A stretch of DNA of 52,971 nucleotides from Clostridia bacterium (GCA_024404095.1 JAKSQO010000016.1:1-52971), one strand, 5' to 3'; positions 17,512-26,407 are shown, numbered from the stretch's first letter. Notes: generated from the letters alone by a model not told the origin. Made by a program: numbers and translations.

Positions 17512-18213
17512 TCATAACGAAATCGGAAGAAGCGTGAATATCCATGAAAAAACAGGTGCTAAGAAGATTGCAGGAATATAATTGGCAACCTTGAACTTTG
17601 AAATGCCCATAAGATTAAGTCCGAGTGCGATAATTATTACCGAGCCTGCACAGGTCATTTCATTGATTGCTGTCATTGTCAGAACTCCGCTCAGCAGACC
17701 TGACAGCAAAACAAGTCCGCCCTGAATTATCAGCACGGGAACGGCGGCGAGAATAACGCCCACTCCGAGAGTTGAAGCAAGAACCGTTGATGAAACTGCG
17801 TCAAGCATAGCCTTTGTGTAGAGCATTTCGTTGTCGTTTCGAAGTCCTGCGTTAAGTGAGCCGACAACCGTCATTGAGCCGACGCAGAACAGAAGTGTTG
17901 AAGTTACAATACCCTCGGCAATCGAAGTTTTTTTACCGTTCTTTTTGAATTTGCTCTCGACCCATTTCGCACCGCGGTTAATCAGCGCATCTATGTCAAT
18001 CAGTGTGCCGATGATTGCGCCAAAAGCGATTGAAAGAATCAGCACAAGCGTGTTTTCACCTTTCAGCGCACCGCTTATTCCTATATAGATAGTGCACAGA
18101 CCAAGGCCAATCATAAGCGCATCCGTAATTTTCTGCGGTATACCTTTTTTGAACAGATTTCCGATTGTACCGCCGATAAGAACAGTAACCATATTTACAA
18201 GAACTCCGAGCAT
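17512..18213 (-). CDS. DUF554 family membrane protein
   Basis: A 233-residue polytopic protein with about seven hydrophobic segments. It matches the DUF554 (YdfK-like) family in length and in the conserved stretches GTIGNLFKKGIP and VGSMTVVGSLNAGL. The function of the family is not established; transport has been suggested. It has its own promoter, divergent from the alpha-galactosidase promoter, and no neighbour with an obvious link. Confidence 0.88.
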   Translation of the reverse strand: MLGVLVNMVTVLIGGTIGNLFKKGIPQKITDALMIGLGLCTIYIGISGALKGENTLVLILSIAFGAIIGTLIDIDALINRGAKWVESKFKKNGKKTSIAEGIVTSTLLFCVGSMTVVGSLNAGLRNDNEMLYTKAMLDAVSSTVLASTLGVGVILAAVPVLIIQGGLVLLSGLLSGVLTMTAINEMTCAGSVIIIALGLNLMGISKFKVANYIPAIFLAPVFSWIFTLLPISL

Positions 18214-18244
18214 TTATGACATCCTTTCTTCGGGAATATTGAAT

Positions 18245-18273
18245 ATTTTAACACCGCACAATTTTAATGTCAA
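18245..18273 (-). promoter_or_regulatory. sigma-A promoter of the DUF554 gene
   Basis: On the minus strand: TTGACA (18268-18273), 17-bp spacer, TAAAAT (18245-18250). Confidence 0.7.
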
Positions 18274-18291
18274 TTTAATTGAGCTTTTTTA

Positions 18292-18320
18292 TTGTAAAGA
18301 AGAATTATTTGTGTTAATAT
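18292..18320 (+). promoter_or_regulatory. putative promoter of the alpha-galactosidase/aro unit
   Basis: TTGTAA (18292-18297), 17-bp spacer, TAATAT (18315-18320), 38 bp before the ATG at 18358. The -35 match is weak. Confidence 0.5.
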
Positions 18321-18357
18321 GTTATATGTATAAATTTATTTTCGGAGGTAAAAAGCT

Positions 18358-20025
18358 ATGTATAAGTTTTATCCTTTTATAAAGTATTCCGTAAACGGAT
18401 GTGTTTATGAGAATGAAGAGCTTGAAGGAGAGCATTATTCTCTCGAACTTGAGGTTACCGACAATGCAGTAAAATGTGTTCTTCATCCGAAAACGGAAAT
18501 GAAAATGCTTGAGTTTTATATCAGTACATATAAAAAGCTCGGAAAGGATGAGCTGTTCTTTTCAAACGGTTATCAGTCATGGACAACCTGCTATGAATTC
18601 CATGCAACAGACAAGATGGACGGCATGACACCGATTGCAAATATATCAGATTTTACAAAAGGTCTTGCAGGTATTTCGGGTGACTGGAGAATTGCCAAAT
18701 ACGGTGGAAAGGGCTACTTCCATTCATTCACCTATACATATTTCAGAAAAGGCGCAGACGTTGAGCTTTTCGGCTCTCTTTCCGAGAGATCGGGCTATAC
18801 AGTTTTCTATCTTGACGCAAACCAGAATTCATTTAAGATTGAAAAGGATGTTGAGGGACTTGTTGTTTCCGAGAATTACAGTCTTGTTGACGTTGTCAGC
18901 TTCAAGGGTACATATGATGAAGTGTTTGACAGCTATTTCGGCTCAATGAACCTCAGAAAGCCTAAGACAAACGGTATGTCGGGCTACACATCATGGTATA
19001 ACTATTTTCAGAAGATTGATGAAAAAATTATTCTCCGTGACCTTGACGGACTTGACCGAGCAAAGGATGCTGTTTCGATTTTCCAGATTGATGACGGATA
19101 CGAGAGCTTTGTCGGTGACTGGCTTGTTCCCGACAGCAAGAAGTTCCCCAACGGTATGAAACCGATTGCGGATGCTATCCACGACAAGGGTTATCTTGCA
19201 GGTATATGGCTTGCACCGTTCAGTGCACAGAAAACCTCCGTTACCGCAAAGGAGCATCCCGACTGGCTTATAAGAGATGAAAAGGGTATGCCTCTTCTCG
19301 GCTGTGTCGGCTGGGGCGGTGCATATACACTTGACTTTTACAACCCCGAGGTTCAGGAGTATATAAAGAAATTCTTCGATGTTGTTCTTCACGAGTGGGG
19401 CTTTGATATGGTTAAGCTCGATTTCCTCTATTCCGAAGCTATGCTTCCGCGCAACGGCAAGACAAGAGGTCAGATTATGTGCGAGGCTATGGACTTCCTG
19501 CGTGAATGTGTTGGTGAGGATAAGCTCTTCCTTGGCTGCGGTGTTCCGCTCGGGCCGTCCTTCGGCGTTGTTGACGCCTGCCGTATCAGCTGTGACGTTG
19601 ACCTTAAATACGCAGGTAAATTCTACAACAAGCTTAAGGTTAATCCTGAAATTCCGTCAGCGCAGAACGCTATCAACAACAGCCTCCTCAGACGTCATCT
19701 CAACGGCAGAGTTTTCTGTAACGATCCCGATGTTTTCTTCCTGCGTGATAATAATCTTACATTTACATTTGACCAGAAACTTCTTCTCGGCAAGGTAAAC
19801 AATATCTGCGGAAATATTCTTTTTGTTTCGGATAATGCCGGTGATTACAGCGATGAAACAATCGAGCTTGTAAAGAAATTCTTTACAAAGACCGATGCAG
19901 AAATCATATCTGTTGACTTCGTAACAGCTGATGTCGTTCACGTTAAATTTAAGGAAAACGGAAAGACAAAAACTCTTCGATTCAATATGAAGACAGGCAA
20001 GAGTAACGTTAAAAATGTTCTTTAA
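18358..20025 (+). CDS. alpha-galactosidase, GH36 family
   Basis: A 555-residue cytoplasmic melibiase-type enzyme with no signal peptide. A beta-sandwich N-terminal domain is followed by the TIM barrel (about 195-480). The barrel shows FQIDDGYE, then KLDFLY with the probable nucleophile Asp355, and ISCDVD with the acid/base candidate Asp413. It is shorter than the roughly 730-residue canonical GH36 enzymes and fits the shorter clostridial subgroup. GGAGG lies 10 bp before the start. It releases alpha-galactose from raffinose-type sugars or a related glycoside. Its stop is only 25 bp before aroB, with no terminator between them, so it seems to lead the shikimate gene cluster. Confidence 0.88.
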   Translation: MYKFYPFIKYSVNGCVYENEELEGEHYSLELEVTDNAVKCVLHPKTEMKMLEFYISTYKKLGKDELFFSNGYQSWTTCYEFHATDKMDGMTPIANISDFTKGLAGISGDWRIAKYGGKGYFHSFTYTYFRKGADVELFGSLSERSGYTVFYLDANQNSFKIEKDVEGLVVSENYSLVDVVSFKGTYDEVFDSYFGSMNLRKPKTNGMSGYTSWYNYFQKIDEKIILRDLDGLDRAKDAVSIFQIDDGYESFVGDWLVPDSKKFPNGMKPIADAIHDKGYLAGIWLAPFSAQKTSVTAKEHPDWLIRDEKGMPLLGCVGWGGAYTLDFYNPEVQEYIKKFFDVVLHEWGFDMVKLDFLYSEAMLPRNGKTRGQIMCEAMDFLRECVGEDKLFLGCGVPLGPSFGVVDACRISCDVDLKYAGKFYNKLKVNPEIPSAQNAINNSLLRRHLNGRVFCNDPDVFFLRDNNLTFTFDQKLLLGKVNNICGNILFVSDNAGDYSDETIELVKKFFTKTDAEIISVDFVTADVVHVKFKENGKTKTLRFNMKTGKSNVKNVL

Positions 20026-20050
20026 CTAAACACAAAAGAGGTTGTCCTGT

Positions 20051-21100
20051 ATGGAAACTGTAAAAGTAAATGCATCGAAAAAATATGATGTTATTATCGG
20101 CTGTGATACGTCGGCACTTGTTGGAAAGAAAGTGAAGGAGCTTTCTCCGAACGGCAAGGTCTGTGTTGTCACGGACGATAATGTGGCGGCACTTCATCTG
20201 GATTCAATCCGTGATAGGCTGAAAGAATCGAAGATAAAACACGAGGTTTTTGTTTTCCGTCACGGCGAACAATCGAAGTCACCTAAAGTGCTTTTTGAAC
20301 TGCTCGAATTCCTTGCGAATAAACACTTCAACCGCACAGACGTTTTGATTGCGCTCGGCGGCGGTGTTACAGGTGACCTGACGGGACTTGCCGCAGCGAT
20401 GTATATGCGCGGAATGTATCTTGTTCAGATGCCGACAACTCTGCTTGCGATGGTTGATTCATCTGTCGGCGGAAAAACTGCTGTAAATCTTGAAGCCGGA
20501 AAAAATCTTGCAGGTGTGTTCAATCAGCCTGACCTTGTTCTGTGCGACACACGTATGCTCGGTACTCTTCCGCGTGAAATTTTCTGTGACGGTATGGCTG
20601 AGGTAATTAAGTACGGTGTTATCGCCGACCGCAGACTTTTCGAGCTTGTGCGTGACGGCGGTGCGATAATCAATCTTGAAAAAGTAATTGCCCGCTGTGT
20701 TTCAATCAAGCGTGATATTGTAAATGAAGATGAATATGACAACGGAAAGCGACAGCTTCTCAATTTCGGCCATACACTTGCACATTCACTCGAAAAGCTG
20801 AGTAATTATGAGATTTCTCACGGCAGTGCAGTTGCAATGGGAATGCTTATGATAGCAGAGATTGCGTGGAAAAATAAATATTCAACCGAGCGCTGTCAGG
20901 ACGAAATAATTGATGCATTGCTTGAAAACGGATTACCGATTTCCTGCCCGTATGAGCCAAGTGAGCTGTACTACAACGCGGTTGGAGATAAAAAATGCAC
21001 GGCAGGCTTAATAACAATAATAATCCCCGAAAGAATCGGAAGGTGCAGGCGGCTTGAATTGTCGCTTGACGAATTCAGAGAATTACTTAAATCAAATTAA
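20051..21100 (+). CDS. aroB: 3-dehydroquinate synthase
   Basis: Second step of the shikimate pathway: DAHP to 3-dehydroquinate, NAD-dependent. The 349-residue product has the family signatures GGGVTGDLTG (NAD loop), PTTLLAMVDSSVGGKTAVN and KNLAGVF, followed by EVIKYG and the metal-binding His in NFGHTLAHS. The ATG at 20051 is preferred over the TTG at 20042 because AGAGG precedes it at normal distance. It follows the alpha-galactosidase gene closely and precedes the aroE-aroK fusion by 16 bp. Confidence 0.95.
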   Translation: METVKVNASKKYDVIIGCDTSALVGKKVKELSPNGKVCVVTDDNVAALHLDSIRDRLKESKIKHEVFVFRHGEQSKSPKVLFELLEFLANKHFNRTDVLIALGGGVTGDLTGLAAAMYMRGMYLVQMPTTLLAMVDSSVGGKTAVNLEAGKNLAGVFNQPDLVLCDTRMLGTLPREIFCDGMAEVIKYGVIADRRLFELVRDGGAIINLEKVIARCVSIKRDIVNEDEYDNGKRQLLNFGHTLAHSLEKLSNYEISHGSAVAMGMLMIAEIAWKNKYSTERCQDEIIDALLENGLPISCPYEPSELYYNAVGDKKCTAGLITIIIPERIGRCRRLELSLDEFRELLKSN

Positions 21101-21116
21101 GGGAGTTGAGAATTGA

Positions 21117-22340
21117 ATGTACGGACTTCTCGGACGCAAACTCGGACACAGTCTTTCACCTCAGATTCATCACGTTTTCGGTGACTATCCTTATGAGCTT
21201 TTCTGCCGTGAACCCGATGAGCTTGACGAATTTTTTGCGAATGAAAGTCTGACTGCATTTAATGTAACAATTCCGTATAAGGTTGAAGCTTTTAAGCGTT
21301 GCGATGAGCTGTCGGAATCTGCAAAAAAAATCGGCAGCGTAAACACGGTTGTACGCCGAGCCGACGGAACGCTTTTCGGTGACAATACAGACTATTTCGG
21401 CTTTTCAAAAATGGCTGAAAAATACAGCGCAGATTTCAAGGGGAAAAAGGTTCTTATTCTCGGCAGCGGCGGAGCAAGCCTTACCGTTCAGCACGTTGCG
21501 AGAGATTTCGGTGCGGAAAAAGTAATTGTTGTCAGCCGCTCGGGAGAGAACAATTATGAAAATATTTCAATGCATTCTGACGCACAGATAATTGTCAATA
21601 CAACGCCTGTCGGAATGTTCCCGAATAACTGCGAAAGGCTTATTGATTTGTCACGGTTTAGCAGAGCTGAATGTGTACTCGACCTTATATACAACCCTAT
21701 GAAAACCCAGCTTCTGCTTGATGCGGACGAGCTTGGAATTTCAAACGGAAACGGACTTTATATGCTTGTGGCGCAGGCGCTCCGCTCAGCCGAACAGTTC
21801 TTTGACCGGAAGCTCGGTGACGGTCTGATAGATAAAGCGTATAACGAGATTCAGAACAGTTTTACCAATATTGTTTTTATCGGAATGCCCGGTTGCGGAA
21901 AGTCAACTGTCGGAAAAATAATTGCCGAAAAGCTTTCAAAGAAATTTATTGATACCGATGCGGAAATTGTTCGTATTTCAGGCAGAAAAATCCCTGAGAT
22001 TTTTGCTGAGGACGGCGAAAAAATTTTCAGAGAAATTGAAACCGAAGCTGTAAAAGAAACAGGCAAAAAACTCGGTTGTATTATCGCAACGGGTGGCGGT
22101 GCGGTTTTGAAAAAAATAAACCGAGATGCACTTAAGCAGAACGGAACAATTATTTATCTGAAAAGAGAACTGTCAGACCTTGCTGTTGATGGCAGACCGC
22201 TTTCAGCAGGGGACAATGCAATTGAAAAATTATATAACGAGCGCAAAGGAATTTATGAGAGCTTTGCGGATTTTACAGTCGAAGTCAGCGGTGACGCTCA
22301 GATTACCGCGGAAAGGGTGATTAAATGCGTATCCTTGTAA
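21117..22340 (+). CDS. bifunctional shikimate dehydrogenase / shikimate kinase (AroE-AroK fusion)
   Basis: A 407-residue two-domain enzyme for two successive shikimate-pathway steps. Residues 1-245 are shikimate dehydrogenase: SLSP (12-15), NVTIPYK with catalytic Lys55, GDNTD with Asp92, and an NADP-binding GSGGA (116-120). Residues 250-407 are shikimate kinase: P-loop GMPGCGKST (256-264), DTD after it, GGGAV, and a lid-region DGRPLS. The reading frame is continuous, so it is a true fusion. It overlaps aroQ by 16 bp, which suggests translational coupling. Confidence 0.95.
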   Translation: MYGLLGRKLGHSLSPQIHHVFGDYPYELFCREPDELDEFFANESLTAFNVTIPYKVEAFKRCDELSESAKKIGSVNTVVRRADGTLFGDNTDYFGFSKMAEKYSADFKGKKVLILGSGGASLTVQHVARDFGAEKVIVVSRSGENNYENISMHSDAQIIVNTTPVGMFPNNCERLIDLSRFSRAECVLDLIYNPMKTQLLLDADELGISNGNGLYMLVAQALRSAEQFFDRKLGDGLIDKAYNEIQNSFTNIVFIGMPGCGKSTVGKIIAEKLSKKFIDTDAEIVRISGRKIPEIFAEDGEKIFREIETEAVKETGKKLGCIIATGGGAVLKKINRDALKQNGTIIYLKRELSDLAVDGRPLSAGDNAIEKLYNERKGIYESFADFTVEVSGDAQITAERVIKCVSL

Positions 22341-22756
22341 TTAACGGACCGAATCTTAATATGCTCGGTATTCGTGAGCCTGATATTTACGGCAAGCAAA
22401 CCTATGCCGACCTGTGCGATTATGTAAAAGCGGAAGCGGAAAAGTTCGATGTAGAGGTTGAGCTGTTTCAGTCGAATCATGAGGGTGCGATTGTTGACAA
22501 AATTCAGGAGGCTTACGGAAAGTTTGACGGTATTGTAATCAACCCTGCGGCTTACACTCATACAAGTGTTGCGATTCTTGACGCACTCAAGGCGGTTGCT
22601 ATTCCGACCTGCGAGGTTCATCTGTCGGATGTCAGCACACGTGAGGATTTCAGACAGCGTTCCTTTGTTGCAATGATTGCCGAGGTAACCTTTATGGGAC
22701 TTGGCTTTGAGGGTTATGCACGGGCAATGAAATATCTGAAAGACAGAATATCATAA
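22325..22756 (+). CDS. aroQ: 3-dehydroquinate dehydratase, type II
   Basis: Dehydrates 3-dehydroquinate to 3-dehydroshikimate. At 143 residues it is the normal size of the dodecameric type II enzyme. It has the start NGPNLNMLGIREPDIYG with catalytic Tyr22, and INPAAYTHTS with the catalytic His79. It overlaps the end of the AroE-AroK gene by 16 bp and is the last gene of the unit, closed by a strong terminator. With aroB and the fusion it supplies the consecutive steps from DAHP to shikimate-3-phosphate; aroA and aroC are not in the window. Confidence 0.96.
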   Translation: MRILVINGPNLNMLGIREPDIYGKQTYADLCDYVKAEAEKFDVEVELFQSNHEGAIVDKIQEAYGKFDGIVINPAAYTHTSVAILDALKAVAIPTCEVHLSDVSTREDFRQRSFVAMIAEVTFMGLGFEGYARAMKYLKDRIS

Positions 22757-22757
22757 C

Positions 22758-22788
22758 AAAAAGCAGCACGTTGATGTGCTGCTTTTTT
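22758..22788. terminator. bidirectional terminator between aroQ and the rsmF-like gene
   Basis: A perfect 12-bp stem (AAAAAGCAGCAC/GTGCTGCTTTTT) with A and T tracts on both sides, between convergent stops. Confidence 0.9.
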
Positions 22789-22793
22789 GCATA

Positions 22794-24146
22794 TTACACT
22801 TTTCTTAAACCTTTCGGATAATGGTTTTTAGCTGTGCCGTTGACCGCTTTTGCACCGCCGAGTGAACAGCCCTCAATTGTTACAACTGCCCAGCCGTTTT
22901 CACAGGTGCAGGGGATAGTGTTTCCTTTCAGATAGCTGTCTGCCTCATTAACAGTAAGCTCGATTTTTCTTCTGAATTTATTTCCCATTGCCATAAAGAA
23001 TTGATGATGCGGCTGAATATAATTCTTTTTTACTGTTCCGATTGTCACGCCGCACGAAAATGCAACGCCCGACGGAACGGAAAAATCCGAATCAAAATAA
23101 ACGATGTTTTCTTTATATTTTTTTACGCAGTTTTTGTTGTAATCTGTCAGCGTTTCGTCAAGAAAATCAAATACGATTTTCTGTTCGCTTTTCGGTACTT
23201 CTTCAAGTACCGTTTTTCTTTTCGGGATAATGCCGTTGCCGCCTGTCTTTTTCATAAGAGCAATAAACTGTCCTTCGCCATTTGAAATGTGCGGATAGAA
23301 GCGGCGGCAGAGGTTGATGTTTTTCGTTTCGCATCCGTCAAAATTTATTCCGTCCGCTGTATGATTTCTGACGTTTTTCTTAACAGGGACAAGCTCAAAT
23401 TCGGGATGATTTTTTATAAAAGCATCAACACATTTTTCATTCTCTTCAAGTGAGAAAGTACAAGTCGAATAAAGAAGAAAACCGCCGTCCTTTACAAGCA
23501 AATTTATGTATCCTAAAATCTCCTGCTGTCTGTCTGCGCACAGCTTCACATTTTCTTCGCTCCATTCGCTGACAGCGTTTTCATCCTTGCGGAACATTCC
23601 TTCGCCTGAGCACGGAGCATCGACAACCACCAAATCAAATTCTTCGCCGAAAAGCTCGGAAAGCCTTTTGGCATCTGTGCAGGTGGTTATAACATTTCCG
23701 AACCCCATTCGCTCCATATTGCCTGTAAGAATCTTACAGCGTGACGGAATTATTTCGTTTGAAATCAGCAAACCGTTATCTCCGAGCTGCGATGCAATCT
23801 GACCCGACTTGCCGCCCGGTGCGGCGCAGAGGTCAAGCACCTTCCACTCCGGTTGAACCTCAATGCTTGCGGCGGAACTCATTGCGGCAGGTTCCTGAAT
23901 GTAGACCATACCTGCGTGGTGAAACGGATGATTACCGATTCCGTCATAGTTGAAGTAATATGCACTGTCGGCAAACGGGATTTTTTCTCCGCCGAAGGGA
24001 CTTACTTTATTGAAGCTTTCCTCGCTTATTTTTTTTGTATTTATCCTGAACGCACGGACGGGAGTTTCGTCATAGCTTGCGATAAATTTATCGTAGTCCT
24101 CATTCAGGATTTTTTTCATTCTGTTTTCAAATTCAACAGGGAGCAT
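22794..24146 (-). CDS. RsmF-like rRNA/tRNA cytosine-C5 methyltransferase (NOL1/NOP2/Sun family)
   Basis: A 450-residue SAM-dependent RNA m5C methyltransferase. The SAM site contains LCAAPGGKS (106-114). The two family cysteines are Cys179 in DAPCSGEGMFR and Cys229 in YSTCTFS, the latter being the expected nucleophile. The C-terminal roughly 150 residues correspond to the RsmF-type RNA-binding extension. The exact cytosine cannot be decided from sequence; RsmF-type enzymes modify 16S rRNA. It sits 12 bp downstream of rsmE, which also modifies 16S rRNA, so this is an RNA-modification operon. Confidence 0.9.
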   Translation of the reverse strand: MLPVEFENRMKKILNEDYDKFIASYDETPVRAFRINTKKISEESFNKVSPFGGEKIPFADSAYYFNYDGIGNHPFHHAGMVYIQEPAAMSSAASIEVQPEWKVLDLCAAPGGKSGQIASQLGDNGLLISNEIIPSRCKILTGNMERMGFGNVITTCTDAKRLSELFGEEFDLVVVDAPCSGEGMFRKDENAVSEWSEENVKLCADRQQEILGYINLLVKDGGFLLYSTCTFSLEENEKCVDAFIKNHPEFELVPVKKNVRNHTADGINFDGCETKNINLCRRFYPHISNGEGQFIALMKKTGGNGIIPKRKTVLEEVPKSEQKIVFDFLDETLTDYNKNCVKKYKENIVYFDSDFSVPSGVAFSCGVTIGTVKKNYIQPHHQFFMAMGNKFRRKIELTVNEADSYLKGNTIPCTCENGWAVVTIEGCSLGGAKAVNGTAKNHYPKGLRKV

Positions 24147-24158
24147 ATGTGTTATCCT

Positions 24159-24905
24159 TTACAAAAGATTTGATTCAATATTGAACATACAGATTGCAAG
24201 TGCCGCAATGCTTGCGGTTTCCGTGCGGAGAATACGCTTGCCGAGCGACACAATCTTTCCGCCTGCGGCAGTTGCTTTTTCTATTTCGTCTTTTTCAAAA
24301 CCGCCCTCGGGTCCGATAAAAATTCCGACCGTCATTCCCGACTCAATTTTGTTCAGCTTTTCTTTCAGAGCTGACATACTGTCGGCACACTCATAGGGAA
24401 CGAACACAACGTCAAAATTCTTCGCATATTCGAGTGCGTTTTTATAGCTTAATACATCATGTATTTCGGGAATCAGCATACGACCCGATTGCTTTGCCGC
24501 ACTTTCGGAGATTGCCTGCCATCTGCTGATTTTAGATTTCTTCTTTTTGTCATCAAGCTTGACAACACAGCGTGTCATTTCAACAGGAACAATTTCACTT
24601 ACACCGAGTTCAACAGCCTTTTGTATGATAAGCTCCATTTTATCTGCCTTCGGAAGTCCCTGAAACAGCACAAGCTTCACGGGAAGCTCCGTGTTGGAGA
24701 GCTGACCCTCAAGAATGTCAGCAACAATCATACTGTCGCTTATGTCGCTTACGGAACAGCAATAGCTTCCGCCGTTTCCGTCATTAGCAACAAACTTTTC
24801 GCCGACCTTCATTCTCAGAACGTTTTTTATGTGGTTTACATCATCGCCGATGATTGTAACAGAGTTTTCCGTAATATTTTCGGGAGAAACAAAAAAATGG
24901 AACAT
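24159..24905 (-). CDS. rsmE: 16S rRNA (uracil1498-N3)-methyltransferase
   Basis: A 248-residue SPOUT-class methyltransferase. The N-terminal PUA-like part (HFFV, the HIKNVLRMKVGE stretch) is followed by the knotted SAM-binding domain with GPEGGF (198-203) and LGKRILRTETA (221-231), both diagnostic for RsmE. First gene of a two-gene operon with the rsmF-like gene. AAGGAG precedes the ATG, and a consensus promoter lies upstream. Confidence 0.95.
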   Translation of the reverse strand: MFHFFVSPENITENSVTIIGDDVNHIKNVLRMKVGEKFVANDGNGGSYCCSVSDISDSMIVADILEGQLSNTELPVKLVLFQGLPKADKMELIIQKAVELGVSEIVPVEMTRCVVKLDDKKKKSKISRWQAISESAAKQSGRMLIPEIHDVLSYKNALEYAKNFDVVFVPYECADSMSALKEKLNKIESGMTVGIFIGPEGGFEKDEIEKATAAGGKIVSLGKRILRTETASIAALAICMFNIESNLL

Positions 24906-24933
24906 ATAACTACTCCTTGAATATAATATAAGT

Positions 24934-24962
24934 ATTATAACATTGCATCAACAAAAATTCAA
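24934..24962 (-). promoter_or_regulatory. sigma-A promoter of the rsmE operon
   Basis: On the minus strand: TTGAAT (24957-24962), 17-bp spacer, TATAAT (24934-24939), about 28 bp before the ATG. Confidence 0.75.
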
Positions 24963-25026
24963 TCTGAATGAATTGAAATTTCTTAGAGATTACTTTTGTG
25001 ATAAAAATATAACAATTTCAAACATC

Positions 25027-25055
25027 TTGACTAAGTTGCACTTATATAATATAAT
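25027..25055 (+). promoter_or_regulatory. sigma-A promoter of the DUF4474-like secreted protein
   Basis: TTGACT (25027-25032), 17-bp spacer, TATAAT (25050-25055). It lies inside the longer open frame and so supports the downstream start at 25090. Confidence 0.8.
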
Positions 25056-25089
25056 ACATTTGGCTACATTTATGGAAGGGGAAGTTCCT

Positions 25090-26262
25090 ATGAAGAAAAG
25101 AGTCCTGTCAATTATTTTATGCGTGGTGATGTTGTTCTCGACAACCGCATTGCCTGCAACAGCGGTATCAAACAATAAAAACACAGGAATAATAAGCGCA
25201 ATCAGCAATGGTTATCCGATGAAGAACCTTGCCGATATTATTTCGGGTATTTATCAGATAAACAAGTTTATCAATTATCTGACAGGTGTTCCGATCCTTA
25301 CGGAGGAACAGGTTGTATTGACGGTTGATAACACCGTTCAAGGAATAGTTGATGATATTGTTGAGAAAAAGGGTGTTGATTTCGGTCAACTGTTTTCTCT
25401 GATTCCTTCATTCAGCAGATGTGCGGAGGTAATTACATCAACTTTTAAGGTAAACATTCCTGAACTTAACGGCGAACTTGTTAAAGTTTCAAATCAGCTC
25501 AGTACAGCAGGCAGCCCTGCACTTGCAACGGTTGTAGGCCTGCTGAGAGTATGGCTTGGCATTGTTGATGAAATTCAGATTCAGCTTAATCCTGTTCCCG
25601 GTCAGTCAGGAGTTTATTCCTTTGATGCACTTATTACATATCGTGACGGCAGAACTGAGCTTTGCAAATCCGGAATTCTTTACAATTCAAATACAAATGA
25701 AATCTGCGGTGCTGACGGTGCACCTGCAATTCTAGGCTTCAGCGTTGACCTTAATCAGGTTTATTCTTATACGGGCGTTAATGTATGGCAGAGATATTTC
25801 GGGTTCTGCGTTGAATACGATCTTTTCTGCTTCCTTACTCCGTATCTTATGAATTATGTAACTCAGAGAATTAAGTTTATCTATGATAACCGAGAGTGGA
25901 TGTGCCAGATATGGAAGGGTACATACTTCATCACAAACGGCGGTGAGGTCGGTTTCTACACACGTCCGATCGGAAGTGTCGGATCATTCTATCGCTGCAT
26001 AGGTGATGAGGATATGATGGATATGACGCTTCAGGTTTATCACAAGAATGATCTTCTTCTCAGCCGCGGACCTGTAAAGCACTGGTGGATTACAGGCTTT
26101 GCAGTTGATGATGTATGTTATGTTCCGGCAACACTTACACTTGTCTCGACCATCACTATGAAAGATAAGGAAATGCTTGATGCCTTTACCAAGGCTCTTA
26201 ACAAGAAGAGACTTGTCATTGATTATAAGGTTGACGGTCTTGATGTTACAATCAAGTGGTAA
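25090..26262 (+). CDS. secreted protein of unknown function, DUF4474-like C-terminus
   Basis: A 390-residue protein with a clear signal peptide (MKKRVLSIILCVVMLFSTTALPATA in two parts: basic start, hydrophobic core, ATA end). The start ATG 25090 is preceded by GGAAGGGGAAG and by a promoter at 25027-25055, so the open frame upstream to 24943 is not coding. The middle is helical. The C-terminal part, with REWMCQIWKG, GGEVGFYTRP and HWWITGF, recalls the DUF4474 domain of clostridial secreted proteins; this match is from memory. No catalytic motif is recognised. A strong terminator follows directly, so it is monocistronic. Confidence 0.75.
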   Translation: MKKRVLSIILCVVMLFSTTALPATAVSNNKNTGIISAISNGYPMKNLADIISGIYQINKFINYLTGVPILTEEQVVLTVDNTVQGIVDDIVEKKGVDFGQLFSLIPSFSRCAEVITSTFKVNIPELNGELVKVSNQLSTAGSPALATVVGLLRVWLGIVDEIQIQLNPVPGQSGVYSFDALITYRDGRTELCKSGILYNSNTNEICGADGAPAILGFSVDLNQVYSYTGVNVWQRYFGFCVEYDLFCFLTPYLMNYVTQRIKFIYDNREWMCQIWKGTYFITNGGEVGFYTRPIGSVGSFYRCIGDEDMMDMTLQVYHKNDLLLSRGPVKHWWITGFAVDDVCYVPATLTLVSTITMKDKEMLDAFTKALNKKRLVIDYKVDGLDVTIKW

Positions 26263-26275
26263 CTGATTTTGATTT

Positions 26276-26302
26276 AAGCCTCCCGCTTTGGGAGGCTTTT
26301 TT
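26276..26302 (+). terminator. intrinsic terminator after the DUF4474-like gene
   Basis: Stem AAGCCTCCC/GGGAGGCTT with a 5-nt loop, then TTTT. Confidence 0.88.
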
Positions 26303-26321
26303 GTGAAAATTGCAATTTTTC

Positions 26322-26350
26322 TTGACAACAACGCCAATATAGTGTATATT
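26322..26350 (+). promoter_or_regulatory. sigma-A promoter of the SSS symporter gene
   Basis: Perfect TTGACA (26322-26327), 17-bp spacer, TATATT (26345-26350). The palindromic operators follow about 9 bp downstream. Confidence 0.8.
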
Positions 26351-26358
26351 ATCAATAC

Positions 26359-26392
26359 GCTTTAAATCGTTAAAGCTTTAAAGTCTTAAAGC
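26359..26392 (+). promoter_or_regulatory. two tandem overlapping palindromes, probable repressor operators
   Basis: Two copies of GCTTTAA-N4-TTAAAGC, at 26359-26376 and 26375-26392, share their junction GC. They cover the expected transcription start and early leader of the symporter gene, which is the classical position for a repressor to block initiation. The cognate regulator is not in the neighbourhood and its family is not known. Confidence 0.65.
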
Positions 26393-26407
26393 AAGTGAGG
26401 TAAAAAA

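Noticed and set aside
24943..25089. N-terminal extension of the DUF4474-like gene
   Set aside because: A consensus promoter, the ribosome binding site and a signal peptide all point to the start at 25090; the extension lies upstream of and across the promoter.
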